64,000 nucleotides of DNA from positions 124,001 through 188,000 of the forward strand of contig JANSXE010000005.1 in NCBI GenBank assembly GCA_024743195.1. Reading direction: 5' to 3'. Source of the DNA: Alphaproteobacteria bacterium. Lineage in GTDB: Bacteria; Pseudomonadota; Alphaproteobacteria; UBA8366; Aestuariispiraceae. Below, piece by piece: positions 52,783-59,864 of the stretch (position 1 is the stretch's first letter; each line of letters starts with the position of its first letter). The translations under genes were made by a program, and so were the position numbers. The notes under the pieces are model-generated. The model ran no database searches, was not told the DNA's origin, and worked only from the letters and a program-made list of their open reading frames with translations.

Positions 52783-53341
52783 ATGCGGAGCCTCACCGTG
52801 GCAGGTCCGGCGGCGACGCGAAAGAGGCGGGCGCCCTTGGCGCGATCACGTCGGTGCGGCCTCCGAGGGCGGCCCGCCTTCACTTGATCGGGCGGCGGAA
52901 AATCAGCGCGCGCCCCCCGCGTCGCCTGCGCCGATATTCTTGTACATCTCCAAGCGCACATCGGGTGTCTGATACCAACTCTCGGTGATTCCGACCTATG
53001 AGGACGGCCCTCCCGGGTTCTCGGCTAGGAGCGCGCGCCGCGACCAGGGGCCGGAAACCCGTCTCGCGGCATCCCCCCGCGTCGCCCTCGCTCTGACGAA
53101 AGTCAGAGCCCACGTCTGAGCGGCGGCGACCAGCAGGAAAAGAGTATTGTGTCCCCGTAATTAGGAAAAGAGTATTGTGTCCCCGTAATTCCCGTAATTC
53201 CCCAAGCGGAAAGGTGTCGCCTTTCTGGATCACCCGCCTGCGCCCGTCAGGGTCTTGGGCGGCCTCTCCGGGTTCGAAAAGAAAGGAATTCGTCGGACAA
53301 GCAGCCGCACCAAGCACTTGCCCCAATGACTCACCCTCTCC
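52783..53341. other. Non-coding region with a decayed MITE end and a tandem repeat
   Basis: This 559-base gap holds the promoter of the M20 gene, a degraded family C end near 53090-53120 (CTCTGACGAAAGTCAGAGCC), and a two-copy 28-bp tandem repeat at 53135-53190. The open frame at 52880-53326 on the minus strand has no codon bias or motif and is not called. Confidence 0.55.
53135..53190. repeat. 28-bp tandem repeat, two exact copies
   Basis: Two adjacent identical 28-base units begin AGGAAAAGAGTATTGTGTCC and end with CCGTAATT; a third partial copy of the last 11 bases follows. The motif GTATTGTGTCCCCG looks like sequences often found around REP/RAYT-type elements. A partially similar inverted motif (GGGACACACTATGAACTTCC) lies near 55856-55876. 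Confidence 0.85.
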
Positions 53342-54805
53342 TTATTCGACGCAAACCGTGAGGGCTTGCCAGGACCGTCCATTTTCCGTCGCCGGCGCGC
53401 CCCCGGGGCGGACGGTCCGAATCCGCTGAACGTATGCGTCCTGATACGAGACGTCGGATGTCCACATCCCGAACCACCAGTCGGTCTCCGGGATCTTCTC
53501 GTGCAGCGTCCGGCCCTCGGCCACACTGGGCAGGCGGCGGCCCAACCTCTCGCAAAAGGCGGTCGCCTCGCTCCAAACCTGGCGGGGGCCCATGATGAAC
53601 AAGGCTTCCTCCGCCGCGCCCGCGGTCTCGGTTTCCTGGCCCCCGCCCGAAGCCGCAGCGGTTTGACGGAGGCTTGCCGACGGCGGCGCCATCGCCAGTT
53701 CATTCACGGTCCGGTCGAATTCAGGATCGGCGACAAAGGGCAGACCGAGGGCGACGCGCTCCCGTATCCGTTGGAAATCCGCGGCCGAGAGCCGAATGAT
53801 CTGCGCCCCGCGCTCGTCGGCGCTGGTTACGGCGCTCTGGATGCTCTCCAACCGATCTACGGCGTCCGAGGCGTGCGAGGCCACGCCGCCGGACTCCGCC
53901 GCCAACCTGTCCCAGGCCCTGCACTGGCGCAGGCGCTGGTCTTCGACGGCCTGAATCTGCGAGCGGACAGGACCGTATGGATTGTCGAAGCACGGCTGCC
54001 CGGACAGAGAGCACTGGCAGGACCGCCGCAAGGAGGTGTTCAAAGCCTTGATCCGCTGCGCCCTCGCGGCGTCTGCGCCCGGTTCGGGCTGCGCCGAGGC
54101 AGGCAGGGCCGACGCCGCCTGCGCGGGCTCAGAAGCGAGAGCCGGCGGGTCCTCTTGCTGGACCGGCCTGGCGGCGCCGCCTGGCTCTGCCGCCGCAGGG
54201 CTTTCAGGAGCGGGCGTCGGCGCCGCCTCTGGAATCGTCGAGAGGGAAGCCAAAGCCGCCGGCGGAATCACCTGGCTGAAACGCGTCATCTCCGCCCGTT
54301 CAATCGGCATGGGCGTGGGCAGGGGGGCCGGCCAGTTTTCGAAATACGCCTGGATGCAGCCATAGCGACCGTCGCAATACGCGCTCACGACGTCGTAATC
54401 CTGTTGGCTGATAGGGGTCTCGGTCTCCTGGAGCTTGAGGCGCATTTCCATGCACATGTATTCGCTGTCGCACTCGATCGTGACGTTCAGGTCGCGGTCC
54501 CGTTCCTGTGTCAGGTCGAGCCGCACATCCCCCGGCCCTAACTGCGCATAGGCGTCTTGGACGGCGTCCCCGAACGCCTCCAGATCGCCGGCGCCCAGGA
54601 CGCGCCGGCAAAACGGGCTGCCTTCGTAAATCGCATCGCGCAGCCAAGAAACCGCATCGGGCAGAGCATCGACCATAAAGCCGTGACACGCGGACCGGAT
54701 CGTCCGATCCACCTCGCCTTCGAACTCCGGAATATCCTGGGCCTGGACACCGGATGCGATGACGGAAGCGGCGGCAAGCGACACAAGAAAGGGTTTCAAA
54801 GACAT
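53342..54805 (-). CDS. Unknown secreted protein with a lectin/Lcl-like C-terminus
   Basis: I cannot assign a function. The 487-residue protein has a signal peptide (LKPFLVSLAAASVIASGVQAQ). A Cys-containing N-terminal part follows (ACHGFMVDALPDAVSWL; FCRRVLGAGDLEAF; CDSEYMCMEMRLKL; SAYCDGRYGCIQAYFENWP). A Pro/Ala-rich linker spans about 185-255. A second Cys cluster is LRRSCQCSLSGQPCFDNPYGP. The last 80 residues (QVWSEATAFCERLGRRLPSVAEGRTLHEKI ... WWFGMWTSDV ... WQALTVCVE) resemble the C-type-lectin or DUF1566/Lcl domains with a paired Cys. It starts three bases after a lipoprotein gene, so the two form an operon. GC is lower than in its neighbours. Confidence 0.7.
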   Translation of the reverse strand: MSLKPFLVSLAAASVIASGVQAQDIPEFEGEVDRTIRSACHGFMVDALPDAVSWLRDAIYEGSPFCRRVLGAGDLEAFGDAVQDAYAQLGPGDVRLDLTQERDRDLNVTIECDSEYMCMEMRLKLQETETPISQQDYDVVSAYCDGRYGCIQAYFENWPAPLPTPMPIERAEMTRFSQVIPPAALASLSTIPEAAPTPAPESPAAAEPGGAARPVQQEDPPALASEPAQAASALPASAQPEPGADAARAQRIKALNTSLRRSCQCSLSGQPCFDNPYGPVRSQIQAVEDQRLRQCRAWDRLAAESGGVASHASDAVDRLESIQSAVTSADERGAQIIRLSAADFQRIRERVALGLPFVADPEFDRTVNELAMAPPSASLRQTAAASGGGQETETAGAAEEALFIMGPRQVWSEATAFCERLGRRLPSVAEGRTLHEKIPETDWWFGMWTSDVSYQDAYVQRIRTVRPGGAPATENGRSWQALTVCVE

Positions 54806-54808
54806 GGA

Positions 54809-55699
54809 TTAGCTCTGCTCCGCCTGGGCGATCAGCCGCACCGCTTCGGTATGAAGGGGAGAACCGGCGTCCGTCCGGTCGGCGAAACGGGTCAGTTTCG
54901 CGACACCGGCGTTGACCGAACCGCTGTCCACAAGCGCCAGGCCCCAATAGAAATCCACCGTTGGATCGATGGGGACGGGTAAGGCGTTCAGCCGCTCGAA
55001 CAGCGGGAGCGTCGCCGACAGATTGCCGTCTCTCACGAGGTCGCCGATCTGGACAACCAGCCTGTCCCGCTCTTCGGCGGCCGGCTGCAAGGTCGACAGG
55101 GCGAATTCCGTACGCCGCTCCGCCTCGGTGGGCGCCGGCGCGCCGATCCGGGCCACCCTTGTTTCCACCGGCTTGCGTCCGCCCGCCAGGAACCCGCCCA
55201 CAGCATCTTCGACGAACACAAAGCCCGGATCCTGGCGGATCGGCCGGATTTCAACGAACAGCTCCTCACCCGGCCGCACGGTCAACGCAACCCGCTGTCC
55301 GGCCTCGAAATACGGGTTCGTCGCGCAATCCGGCCGGGCGAAGAAGAAAAGGTCGCACTCGATGCCATAGCGGATGGCGACGTCGTATGCGCCCGGGGAG
55401 ACGGGCAGAGTAAGCGCCCCGTCGATAAACGTCGCGGCGAGGACGCCATCGAAGCTGACGGCCGTGGTCCAGACCCGGCTTGGCTCGAATTTCTCACGAT
55501 AGATATGAATGAGGCCGTCGCGCGCGGGATCGGCGCCGGCGGCGCTAAAGCGCGCCAGGCGTCCCGGGTAGGGCGACGGCGCTGTCTCGAAAGCAGACGC
55601 CAGCGGTGGCGGCGGCGCCAGCGGCTCGGACGTGACGCATCCAGCCAAGAACACCGCAACAAGCGCCCCCCGGAGGACGGTCCGCATCGTCTTTCCCAT
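54809..55699 (-). CDS. Lipoprotein with a DUF2846-like domain, unknown function
   Basis: A 296-residue predicted lipoprotein: the lipobox LAGC is near residue 20 of MRTVLRGALVAVFLAGCVTS. The N-terminal half resembles DUF2846 (DGLIHIYREKFEPSRVW, VSFDGVLAATFIDGALTLPVSPGAYDVAIRYG, VALTVRPGEELFVEIRP). The C-terminal half is helical, with a repeat-like TPR-type part (LVRDGNLSATLPLFERLNAL; FYWGLALVDSGSVNAGVAKLTRFA). The start at 55699 is one of two close ATGs. It is the first gene of a two-gene operon with the secreted protein downstream. AT-rich DNA upstream (55700-56130) contains its promoter and a tRNA-like fragment. Confidence 0.7.
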   Translation of the reverse strand: MGKTMRTVLRGALVAVFLAGCVTSEPLAPPPPLASAFETAPSPYPGRLARFSAAGADPARDGLIHIYREKFEPSRVWTTAVSFDGVLAATFIDGALTLPVSPGAYDVAIRYGIECDLFFFARPDCATNPYFEAGQRVALTVRPGEELFVEIRPIRQDPGFVFVEDAVGGFLAGGRKPVETRVARIGAPAPTEAERRTEFALSTLQPAAEERDRLVVQIGDLVRDGNLSATLPLFERLNALPVPIDPTVDFYWGLALVDSGSVNAGVAKLTRFADRTDAGSPLHTEAVRLIAQAEQS

Positions 55700-55892
55700 G
55701 ATCCGAAAAGGCCCTCTATCCAGCAGCGTCGTTGCACCCGTCGAGAGCGCACAGACGCCCTGCCGGCCCGACCATTGTGCACGCTGGCGAGCGCGGATCA
55801 ATTTCGCCGCATAACGAGCTGGCGGGAAAGATCTTAGAAACCGGGAGCAAAAAACCGGGACACACTATGAACTTCCCACCGGCCGTCGAAAA

Positions 55893-55911
55893 GTGGCGTC
55901 CCCGGCAGGAT
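55893..55911. repeat. Left att-like repeat (copy of tRNA-Arg 3' end)
   Basis: GTGGCGTCCCCGGCAGGAT, identical to 59686-59704 except for one base at the discriminator position. It reproduces the CCA, the acceptor stem and the first T-arm bases of tRNA-Arg(CCT) and then diverges. Confidence 0.75.
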
Positions 55912-55972
55912 GGGTTCTATGAATGGAATTTATTATATAAATCAAATGATTGTTGGTATGTTGCGGTGGATC

Positions 55973-55995
55973 TGTGTATCACCTTTGTGTATCAC
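55973..55995. repeat. Two TGTGTATCAC direct repeats at the left end
   Basis: TGTGTATCAC occurs at 55973-55982 and 55986-55995, about 62 bp inside the left att-like repeat. A third copy is at 59614-59623, about 62 bp inside the right one. The symmetric placement is like that of integrase arm-binding sites. Confidence 0.6.
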
Positions 55996-56130
55996 TCACG
56001 CCTACTCCCTCGATCTGAGATCAATGCAACGAAACTTCGGCCAGTTGAGCAGTGTTCCATGTGCAGATGCCAACATGCCCCGAATAGGTTAGGCTGGAGC
56101 AGTATACAATCCGGACCCGAGTGAAGCCCG

Positions 56131-56808
56131 ATGCGCATTCTGCTGATCGAAGATCACCCGCCATTGGCGGAGGCCGTCGGCGATGCCCTGCACCGGGCGG
56201 GGTTCGCGGTCGATCACGCGGCGTCCGCGGACACCGCGCGGGAAATGGCGCGTGCGGCGTCCTACGCGCTGATGATTCTGGATCTAGGTCTTCCGGACGC
56301 GGACGGGCTGACATTGCTGCCCGTACTGCGCGCCGGCGGCCGTGTGCCGGTGATCGTTTTGACGGCGCGGGACCGGCTTTCCGACCGCCTTGCCGGCCTT
56401 GATGGCGGCGCTGACGACTATGTCGTCAAGCCCGTCGAGATGCCTGAACTGGTCGCCCGATGTCGGGCGGTGCTGCGCCGGCCCGGCGACCGTTCACCCT
56501 CCCTGCTATCGCTCGGGCCGCTGGAACTCGATACCGCGACCCGCAGCGCCAGCGTGCAGGGGCGTCCCCTTCGGCTGGGCCGGCGCGAAGTGACGGTGCT
56601 GGAGCATCTGATGCGCGCGGCCGGCCGGGTCGCACCGCGCCGGGCCTTGGAGGATGCGGTCTATGGCTTCGATGAAGAGGTCGGACCCAACGCGATCGAA
56701 GCCTCGGTCTCGCGCCTCCGTCGGGCCCTCGACGCGGCCGGATGCCCGACCCCCATTGTCACCGTCCGTGGGCTCGGATGGATGCTGCCGCGTGGCGAGG
56801 ATCCGTGA
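56131..56808 (+). CDS. OmpR/PhoP-family response regulator (QseB-like)
   Basis: A 225-residue regulator with a receiver domain (about 1-115) and a winged-helix DNA-binding domain (about 125-225). The phosphoacceptor Asp is in LMILDLGLPDADGL near residue 51, acidic residues in LLIEDHPP near 8, the conserved Thr in VIVLTARDRLSDR, and the Lys in DDYVVKPVEMPEL near 101. The output domain has RREVTVLEHLMRAAGRVAPRRALED and NAIEASVSRLRRALDAAG. It is closest to the PhoP/QseB/TctD subgroup. Its TGA overlaps the GTG start of the kinase by four bases. It probably acts at the CCGTCAG direct repeat at 58190. Confidence 0.94.
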   Translation: MRILLIEDHPPLAEAVGDALHRAGFAVDHAASADTAREMARAASYALMILDLGLPDADGLTLLPVLRAGGRVPVIVLTARDRLSDRLAGLDGGADDYVVKPVEMPELVARCRAVLRRPGDRSPSLLSLGPLELDTATRSASVQGRPLRLGRREVTVLEHLMRAAGRVAPRRALEDAVYGFDEEVGPNAIEASVSRLRRALDAAGCPTPIVTVRGLGWMLPRGEDP

Positions 56809-58184
56809 CCGGGGCCGCCAAGCCATCTTCCGGTCCACGGTCAGGCCCTCCGCTCGCGCGGTTTCTGGCGCGCCGGCTGGTGCTGATCGCCGGCCTCGTC
56901 GTGCTGTTGTATTCGCTCGCGGTCGGCCTCTATTACGGCACTGACCGTCGCGCCCTTGATGCCGAACTGGTCGCCCATCAGGTCGAGCGCATAGAGACCG
57001 ATCTGGATGGGACCGCACTGCCGACCGACGCCCCATCCCGCATCCTTTTTGCGGAGCATCCCGACGCCTACGCCTTCGCACTGGTGGACCGAAGCGGGCG
57101 CGTGCTGGAAGCGATGAATGCGGCGCTGATTCCGCCGGGCGCCACGGATCTCTATGCCGATGACTGGATCACCCGCCTCGACGCGTCGGACGCCCCGCTT
57201 GTGGTCGCCGGGCATGAATTCGCAAACCCGCCGGATGGGCCGCCGAGAGACGGTCTGCGGATGGTCTTCGTCATGGCGGACGATCCGGCCCGACTCCGTT
57301 GGCGGGCCTATGCCGGGGAGTTCTACGAGGATGTTTGGCTGCCCGTCCTACCCTTGATCCTGCTGCTGATCGGGGCGAACACCCTGCTGATACGCCGCGG
57401 CCTGGCGCCTATTTCCGCCGTCGCCGCCTGGGCGCGCGGGCTGCGGCCCGGCGCGCCGACTCCGCCGCCGGATGCGCCGGTCCCGGCGGAGATCGCGGAT
57501 CTGGTGGAGGCAACCCAGCGCTCCGTCGCCCGTCTCGGGCAAGCGCTGGAGGCGGAAAAGCGCCATGCTGCCGAGGCGGCCCACGCCCTGCGGACCCCGG
57601 TGGCGGTCATGGTGGCAAGACTCGACGCCTTGCCGCCAGGCGATGCAACGGAGAAGCTGCGCGCGGATCTTGCGGCCCTCTCGCGCACGGTAACCCAAGT
57701 GCTGGCCGCATCGCGGGCCGATGTGCTGACCCCAACGGAGAGCACCACGCTCGACCTGCGGCGCCCGGCGGAGGCAGTGGCCGCCGCCGTGGCCCCCTTT
57801 GCCTATGGACGCGGCATAACGCTGTCGCTCGACCTGCCGGACCGCCCGGTGCCGGCCCAGGCGGACGCGGAGGCGGCGGAGCTCGCGCTCACCAATCTGG
57901 TTGAGAACGCGATCTTGCACGGCGGCGCGGGACCGGTCGAGATATCGGCCGGGCCGGGGCCGAGACTGAGCGTCCGCGATCATGGACCCGGATTATCCCC
58001 CGATGAGGCGGCCCACATTTTCGAGCCATTCTGGCGCGGTGCCGACGCCGCACCCGGGGGCAGCGGGCTCGGCCTCGCCATAGTCGACCGGCTTCAGCGC
58101 ACCCAGGGAGGCCGGGCCGAATTATCCGACGCGGAGGGCGGCGGCGCCGTTTTCCATCTGATCTTCCCGGAGAAGGAAAACTGA
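56805..58184 (+). CDS. Sensor histidine kinase (QseC/PhoQ-like)
   Basis: A 459-residue membrane kinase. Two transmembrane segments, about residues 23-44 (RLVLIAGLVVLLYSLAVGLYYG) and 185-203 (WLPVLPLILLLIGANTLLI), enclose a periplasmic sensor of about 140 residues. A HAMP-like linker follows (RRGLAPISAVAAWARGL). The H-box is HAAEAAHALRTPVAVMVARLDAL with the phosphorylated His, and the ATPase motifs are NLVENAILHG (N), VRDHGPGLSPDEAAHIFEPFWRG (G1/F) and PGGSGLGLAIVDRL (G2). The GTG start at 56805 overlaps the regulator stop as GTGA. The sensor domain resembles none I can name, so the signal is unknown. Confidence 0.93.
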   Translation: MTGAAKPSSGPRSGPPLARFLARRLVLIAGLVVLLYSLAVGLYYGTDRRALDAELVAHQVERIETDLDGTALPTDAPSRILFAEHPDAYAFALVDRSGRVLEAMNAALIPPGATDLYADDWITRLDASDAPLVVAGHEFANPPDGPPRDGLRMVFVMADDPARLRWRAYAGEFYEDVWLPVLPLILLLIGANTLLIRRGLAPISAVAAWARGLRPGAPTPPPDAPVPAEIADLVEATQRSVARLGQALEAEKRHAAEAAHALRTPVAVMVARLDALPPGDATEKLRADLAALSRTVTQVLAASRADVLTPTESTTLDLRRPAEAVAAAVAPFAYGRGITLSLDLPDRPVPAQADAEAAELALTNLVENAILHGGAGPVEISAGPGPRLSVRDHGPGLSPDEAAHIFEPFWRGADAAPGGSGLGLAIVDRLQRTQGGRAELSDAEGGGAVFHLIFPEKEN

Positions 58185-58189
58185 CCGGT

Positions 58190-58207
58190 CCGTCAGACTG
58201 CCGTCAG
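58190..58207 (+). promoter_or_regulatory. Direct repeat CCGTCAG-N4-CCGTCAG, likely response-regulator box
   Basis: CCGTCAG at 58190-58196 and 58201-58207 is repeated with an 11-bp period, one DNA turn. This is the usual spacing for OmpR/PhoP-family dimers. It lies just after the kinase stop and about 65 bases before the small membrane protein gene, so it may control the three downstream genes. Confidence 0.55.
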
Positions 58208-58271
58208 CTTGGCGGTCCATAACGCTCCCATCGGATCGACCCCCGATCCATCTGCCAAAGGAGCGACCATC

Positions 58272-58439
58272 ATGACCGATCAACCGAACACTGAGCATCG
58301 GACACCCTCGTCCGGAACCTTGGACCTGCGGCATGTCGCCGATTGGCTCTCTGGTACAGTGGAAATCCGCGTGTCGCGGAAGGTTCTGCTCATCGGCGGC
58401 GTCGTGTTGCTCATCCTGGCCGGCGTCGCGCTGGACTAG
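58272..58439 (+). CDS. Small single-span membrane protein, unknown function
   Basis: A 55-residue protein with a soluble N-terminal half (MTDQPNTEHRTPSSGTLDLRHVADWLSG) and one C-terminal membrane helix (KVLLIGGVVLLILAGVALD). AAAGGAGCGACCATC gives a good ribosome site before the ATG at 58272. I do not recognise a family. It sits directly downstream of the kinase and its predicted binding box, in line with OB-fold and exoD-like genes. Small membrane proteins encoded beside two-component systems often feed back on the kinase, but there is no direct evidence here. Confidence 0.7.
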   Translation: MTDQPNTEHRTPSSGTLDLRHVADWLSGTVEIRVSRKVLLIGGVVLLILAGVALD

Positions 58440-58490
58440 AAAAGCCTCGTTTGAAAACAGCCTTCCCCCATCACTCAAAAGGAAACCGCC

Positions 58491-58844
58491 ATGAGACGTC
58501 TTGCCGTCGCGGCCGCCGTTTGCGCTGCCCTCTTATCCGCCGCCGCTCTTGCTCCCGCCCTTGCCCAGACCGCGCCGACGCCGGTCGGCGAGCTGCAGCG
58601 AGGCAGCATGGTGACAGTGCAGGGCACCGTGGAGCGCATCACCGATGAGGACGAGTTCCGTCTCGCCGACGAGACGGGAAGCGTGCGCGTCTATGTCGGG
58701 CCCAACTGGGTGCCGGCCGCGGTCGGGGAGGCCGTGACCGTCGACGGGTTTGTAGACGACGATTTCGGGCCGATGGAAATCTACGCCCGCAGTCTAACCC
58801 GCGCCGACGGCACCATCGTCACCTTCGAGCGGCGCTACGACTGA
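58491..58844 (+). CDS. YgiW/NirD-type periplasmic OB-fold (BOF) protein
   Basis: A 117-residue exported protein: the signal peptide is within LAVAAAVCAALLSAAALAPALAQ, cleaved near residue 25. The mature domain (about 35-117) matches the bacterial OB-fold family: GSMVTVQGTVERITDEDEFRLADETGSVRVYVGPNW, and VDGFVDDDFGPMEIYARSLTRADG. The E. coli member YgiW is encoded upstream of qseBC and is linked to stress tolerance. Here too the gene travels with a QseBC-like pair, which supports calling the system QseBC-like. It lies 51 bases after the small membrane protein. Confidence 0.88.
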   Translation: MRRLAVAAAVCAALLSAAALAPALAQTAPTPVGELQRGSMVTVQGTVERITDEDEFRLADETGSVRVYVGPNWVPAAVGEAVTVDGFVDDDFGPMEIYARSLTRADGTIVTFERRYD

Positions 58845-58860
58845 CGGCGATTGGCCGCCT

Positions 58861-59502
58861 ATGAATGAATACAACCAAGACGGCCACACGGGCACAGGTC
58901 TAACACGCAACGGCGCCGATGCGGGTCTTCAGAGCGCATCGGCGCTTTTGGCCCGGCTGCAAGTGCGCCTCCTCGAAGGACCGTTGACGCTCGGCGAGGC
59001 GGCGCGTCTCGCCGGGCCGCATGCCCAAGGACTGTTGCTGCTGCTGCTTGCTCTGCCCGAAGCGCTTCCGTTACCGGTGGCGGGATTGAGCACTGTCCTC
59101 GCGCTGCCCTTGATCCTTCTGTCCCTGCATATGGTTCTGCGGGGAAGCGATCTCAGGCTGCCGCACTCCCTTCAGGTGCGGCGCATTCCAGCGCGTGGTA
59201 TCCGATCGGCGCTGAAGCGGCTATCGGGATTCCTGGAGCGGCTCAGCCGGCTGTCACGCCCACGCTGGCCCGGCATCCTCCGCCGAACCAGGGCCGTTGG
59301 GTTTGGCTGTCTGACCCTATCCCTGGTGATCGCATTGCCGATCCCGTTCGGGAACTTCATCCCAGCCCTTTGCATCGTCGGCATCGCCCTCGGTCTCCTG
59401 CAGCGTGACGGGGCGATTGTGACCGCCTCCCTCGCCATCGGTCTCACCTTCTCCGCGTTTCTCATCGTAGCGGGTAGTCTAATGGTGTATGCCTTGGCCT
59501 GA
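58861..59502 (+). CDS. ExoD-family membrane protein
   Basis: A 213-residue integral membrane protein of the ExoD family, first described for exopolysaccharide production and alkaline growth in Sinorhizobium. The cytosolic start has LLARLQVRLLEGPLTLGEAARLAGPHAQGLLLLLLALPEALPLP. This is followed by membrane segments at about 70-95 (GLSTVLALPLILLSLHMVL), 145-175 (GFGCLTLSLVIALPIPFGNFIPALCIVGIALGLLQ) and 180-205 (AIVTASLAIGLTFSAFLIVAGSLMV). A Pro-Leu-Pro pattern, LPIPFGN, is conserved. It starts 16 bases after the OB-fold gene and is the last gene of the module before the right-hand repeat. Confidence 0.9.
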   Translation: MNEYNQDGHTGTGLTRNGADAGLQSASALLARLQVRLLEGPLTLGEAARLAGPHAQGLLLLLLALPEALPLPVAGLSTVLALPLILLSLHMVLRGSDLRLPHSLQVRRIPARGIRSALKRLSGFLERLSRLSRPRWPGILRRTRAVGFGCLTLSLVIALPIPFGNFIPALCIVGIALGLLQRDGAIVTASLAIGLTFSAFLIVAGSLMVYALA

Positions 59503-59613
59503 AGGTTCACGACCTGCGTCCGGAAGACACAGAATCCAAAACGCCCAACGCGTCTATTCTCCATGAAGGCTACATTTTGAAGTGTCGGCTTGCAGCATCC
59601 GACAATCAGGTTT

Positions 59614-59623
59614 TGTGTATCAC
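59614..59623. repeat. TGTGTATCAC repeat at the right end
   Basis: Third copy of TGTGTATCAC, in the same orientation as the two at 55973 and 55986, about 62 bases inside the right att-like repeat. Confidence 0.6.
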
Positions 59624-59686
59624 TTGCCAGAATCCAGGTTTCTGCGGCACATAAAATTATTGAAAATCAAGGCGTTGAGTGGGCGG

Positions 59687-59763
59687 TGGTGTCCCCGGCA
59701 GGATTCGAACCTGCGACCCCCGGATTAGGAATCCGGTGCTCTATCCTGCTGAGCTACGGGGAC
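59687..59763 (-). tRNA. trnR-CCT: tRNA-Arg (anticodon CCT)
   Basis: A 77-nt cloverleaf on the minus strand. Acceptor stem GTCCCCG pairs with CGGGGAC, followed by A and an encoded CCA. The D-loop region is TAGCTCAGCAGGATAGAGCA, and the anticodon arm CCGGATTCCTAATCCGG has the loop TTCCTAA, giving the anticodon CCT that reads AGG. The T-arm is GCAGGTTCGAATCCTGC. It reads AGG, a rare codon in a GC-rich genome, as a minor Arg tRNA. Its 3' end is the right boundary of the putative island. Confidence 0.97.
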
Positions 59764-59811
59764 CCTGGCGTGAGCCTGGGCCTCAGCTTGGGCGTCAGCC
59801 TGGGCGTTAGA
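59764..59811. repeat. 12-bp imperfect tandem repeat upstream of the tRNA
   Basis: About four units of the form CCTGGGCGTCAG, with variants such as CTTGGGCGTCAG, lie directly upstream of the tRNA 5' end (minus strand). They are probably slippage products; a role is not evident. Confidence 0.7.
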
Positions 59812-59864
59812 TAGCAAGATCATCGGGGCGGCGCCACCTCCCTCGGCCCCGGCAGGGGGGGCGG

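Larger units (their letters stand above)
55700..56130. other. AT-rich region with the left boundary of the tRNA-Arg module
   Basis: This 431-base gap contains GTGGCGTCCCCGGCAGGAT at 55893-55911, which matches the 3' end of the tRNA-Arg gene at 18 of 19 positions. It also has the AT-rich tract at 55921-55960, two TGTGTATCAC repeats (55973-55982, 55986-55995), and TATACAAT at 56103-56110 as a possible -10 box for the response regulator. It has no convincing gene. Confidence 0.7.
55893..59704. mobile_element. Putative integrase-less genomic island bounded by tRNA-Arg 3'-end direct repeats
   Basis: The segment is flanked by a 19-bp direct repeat: 55893-55911 and 59686-59704 (GTGG(C/T)GTCCCCGGCAGGAT). 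The right copy is the 3' end, CCA included, of tRNA-Arg(CCT). Three TGTGTATCAC sites lie inside the ends. It carries a response regulator, a histidine kinase, a small membrane protein, an OB-fold protein and an ExoD protein, with somewhat lower GC than the chromosome. No integrase is present. Integration at a tRNA 3' end is well known for islands; that this segment is one is inference. Confidence 0.6.

Noticed and set aside
53135-53190. tRNA- or CRISPR-related repeat
   Set aside because: Just two 28-bp copies with no spacer and no similarity to tRNA; treated as a REP-like tandem repeat.
52880-53326. 148-residue minus-strand frame in the 52.8-53.3 kb gap
   Set aside because: It runs through repeat sequence and has Arg-rich composition with no ribosome site or motif.
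55732-56124. Short frames in the AT-rich region before the response regulator
   Set aside because: They cover the tRNA-like fragment and the repeated TGTGTATCAC sites; no conserved domain or start signal.
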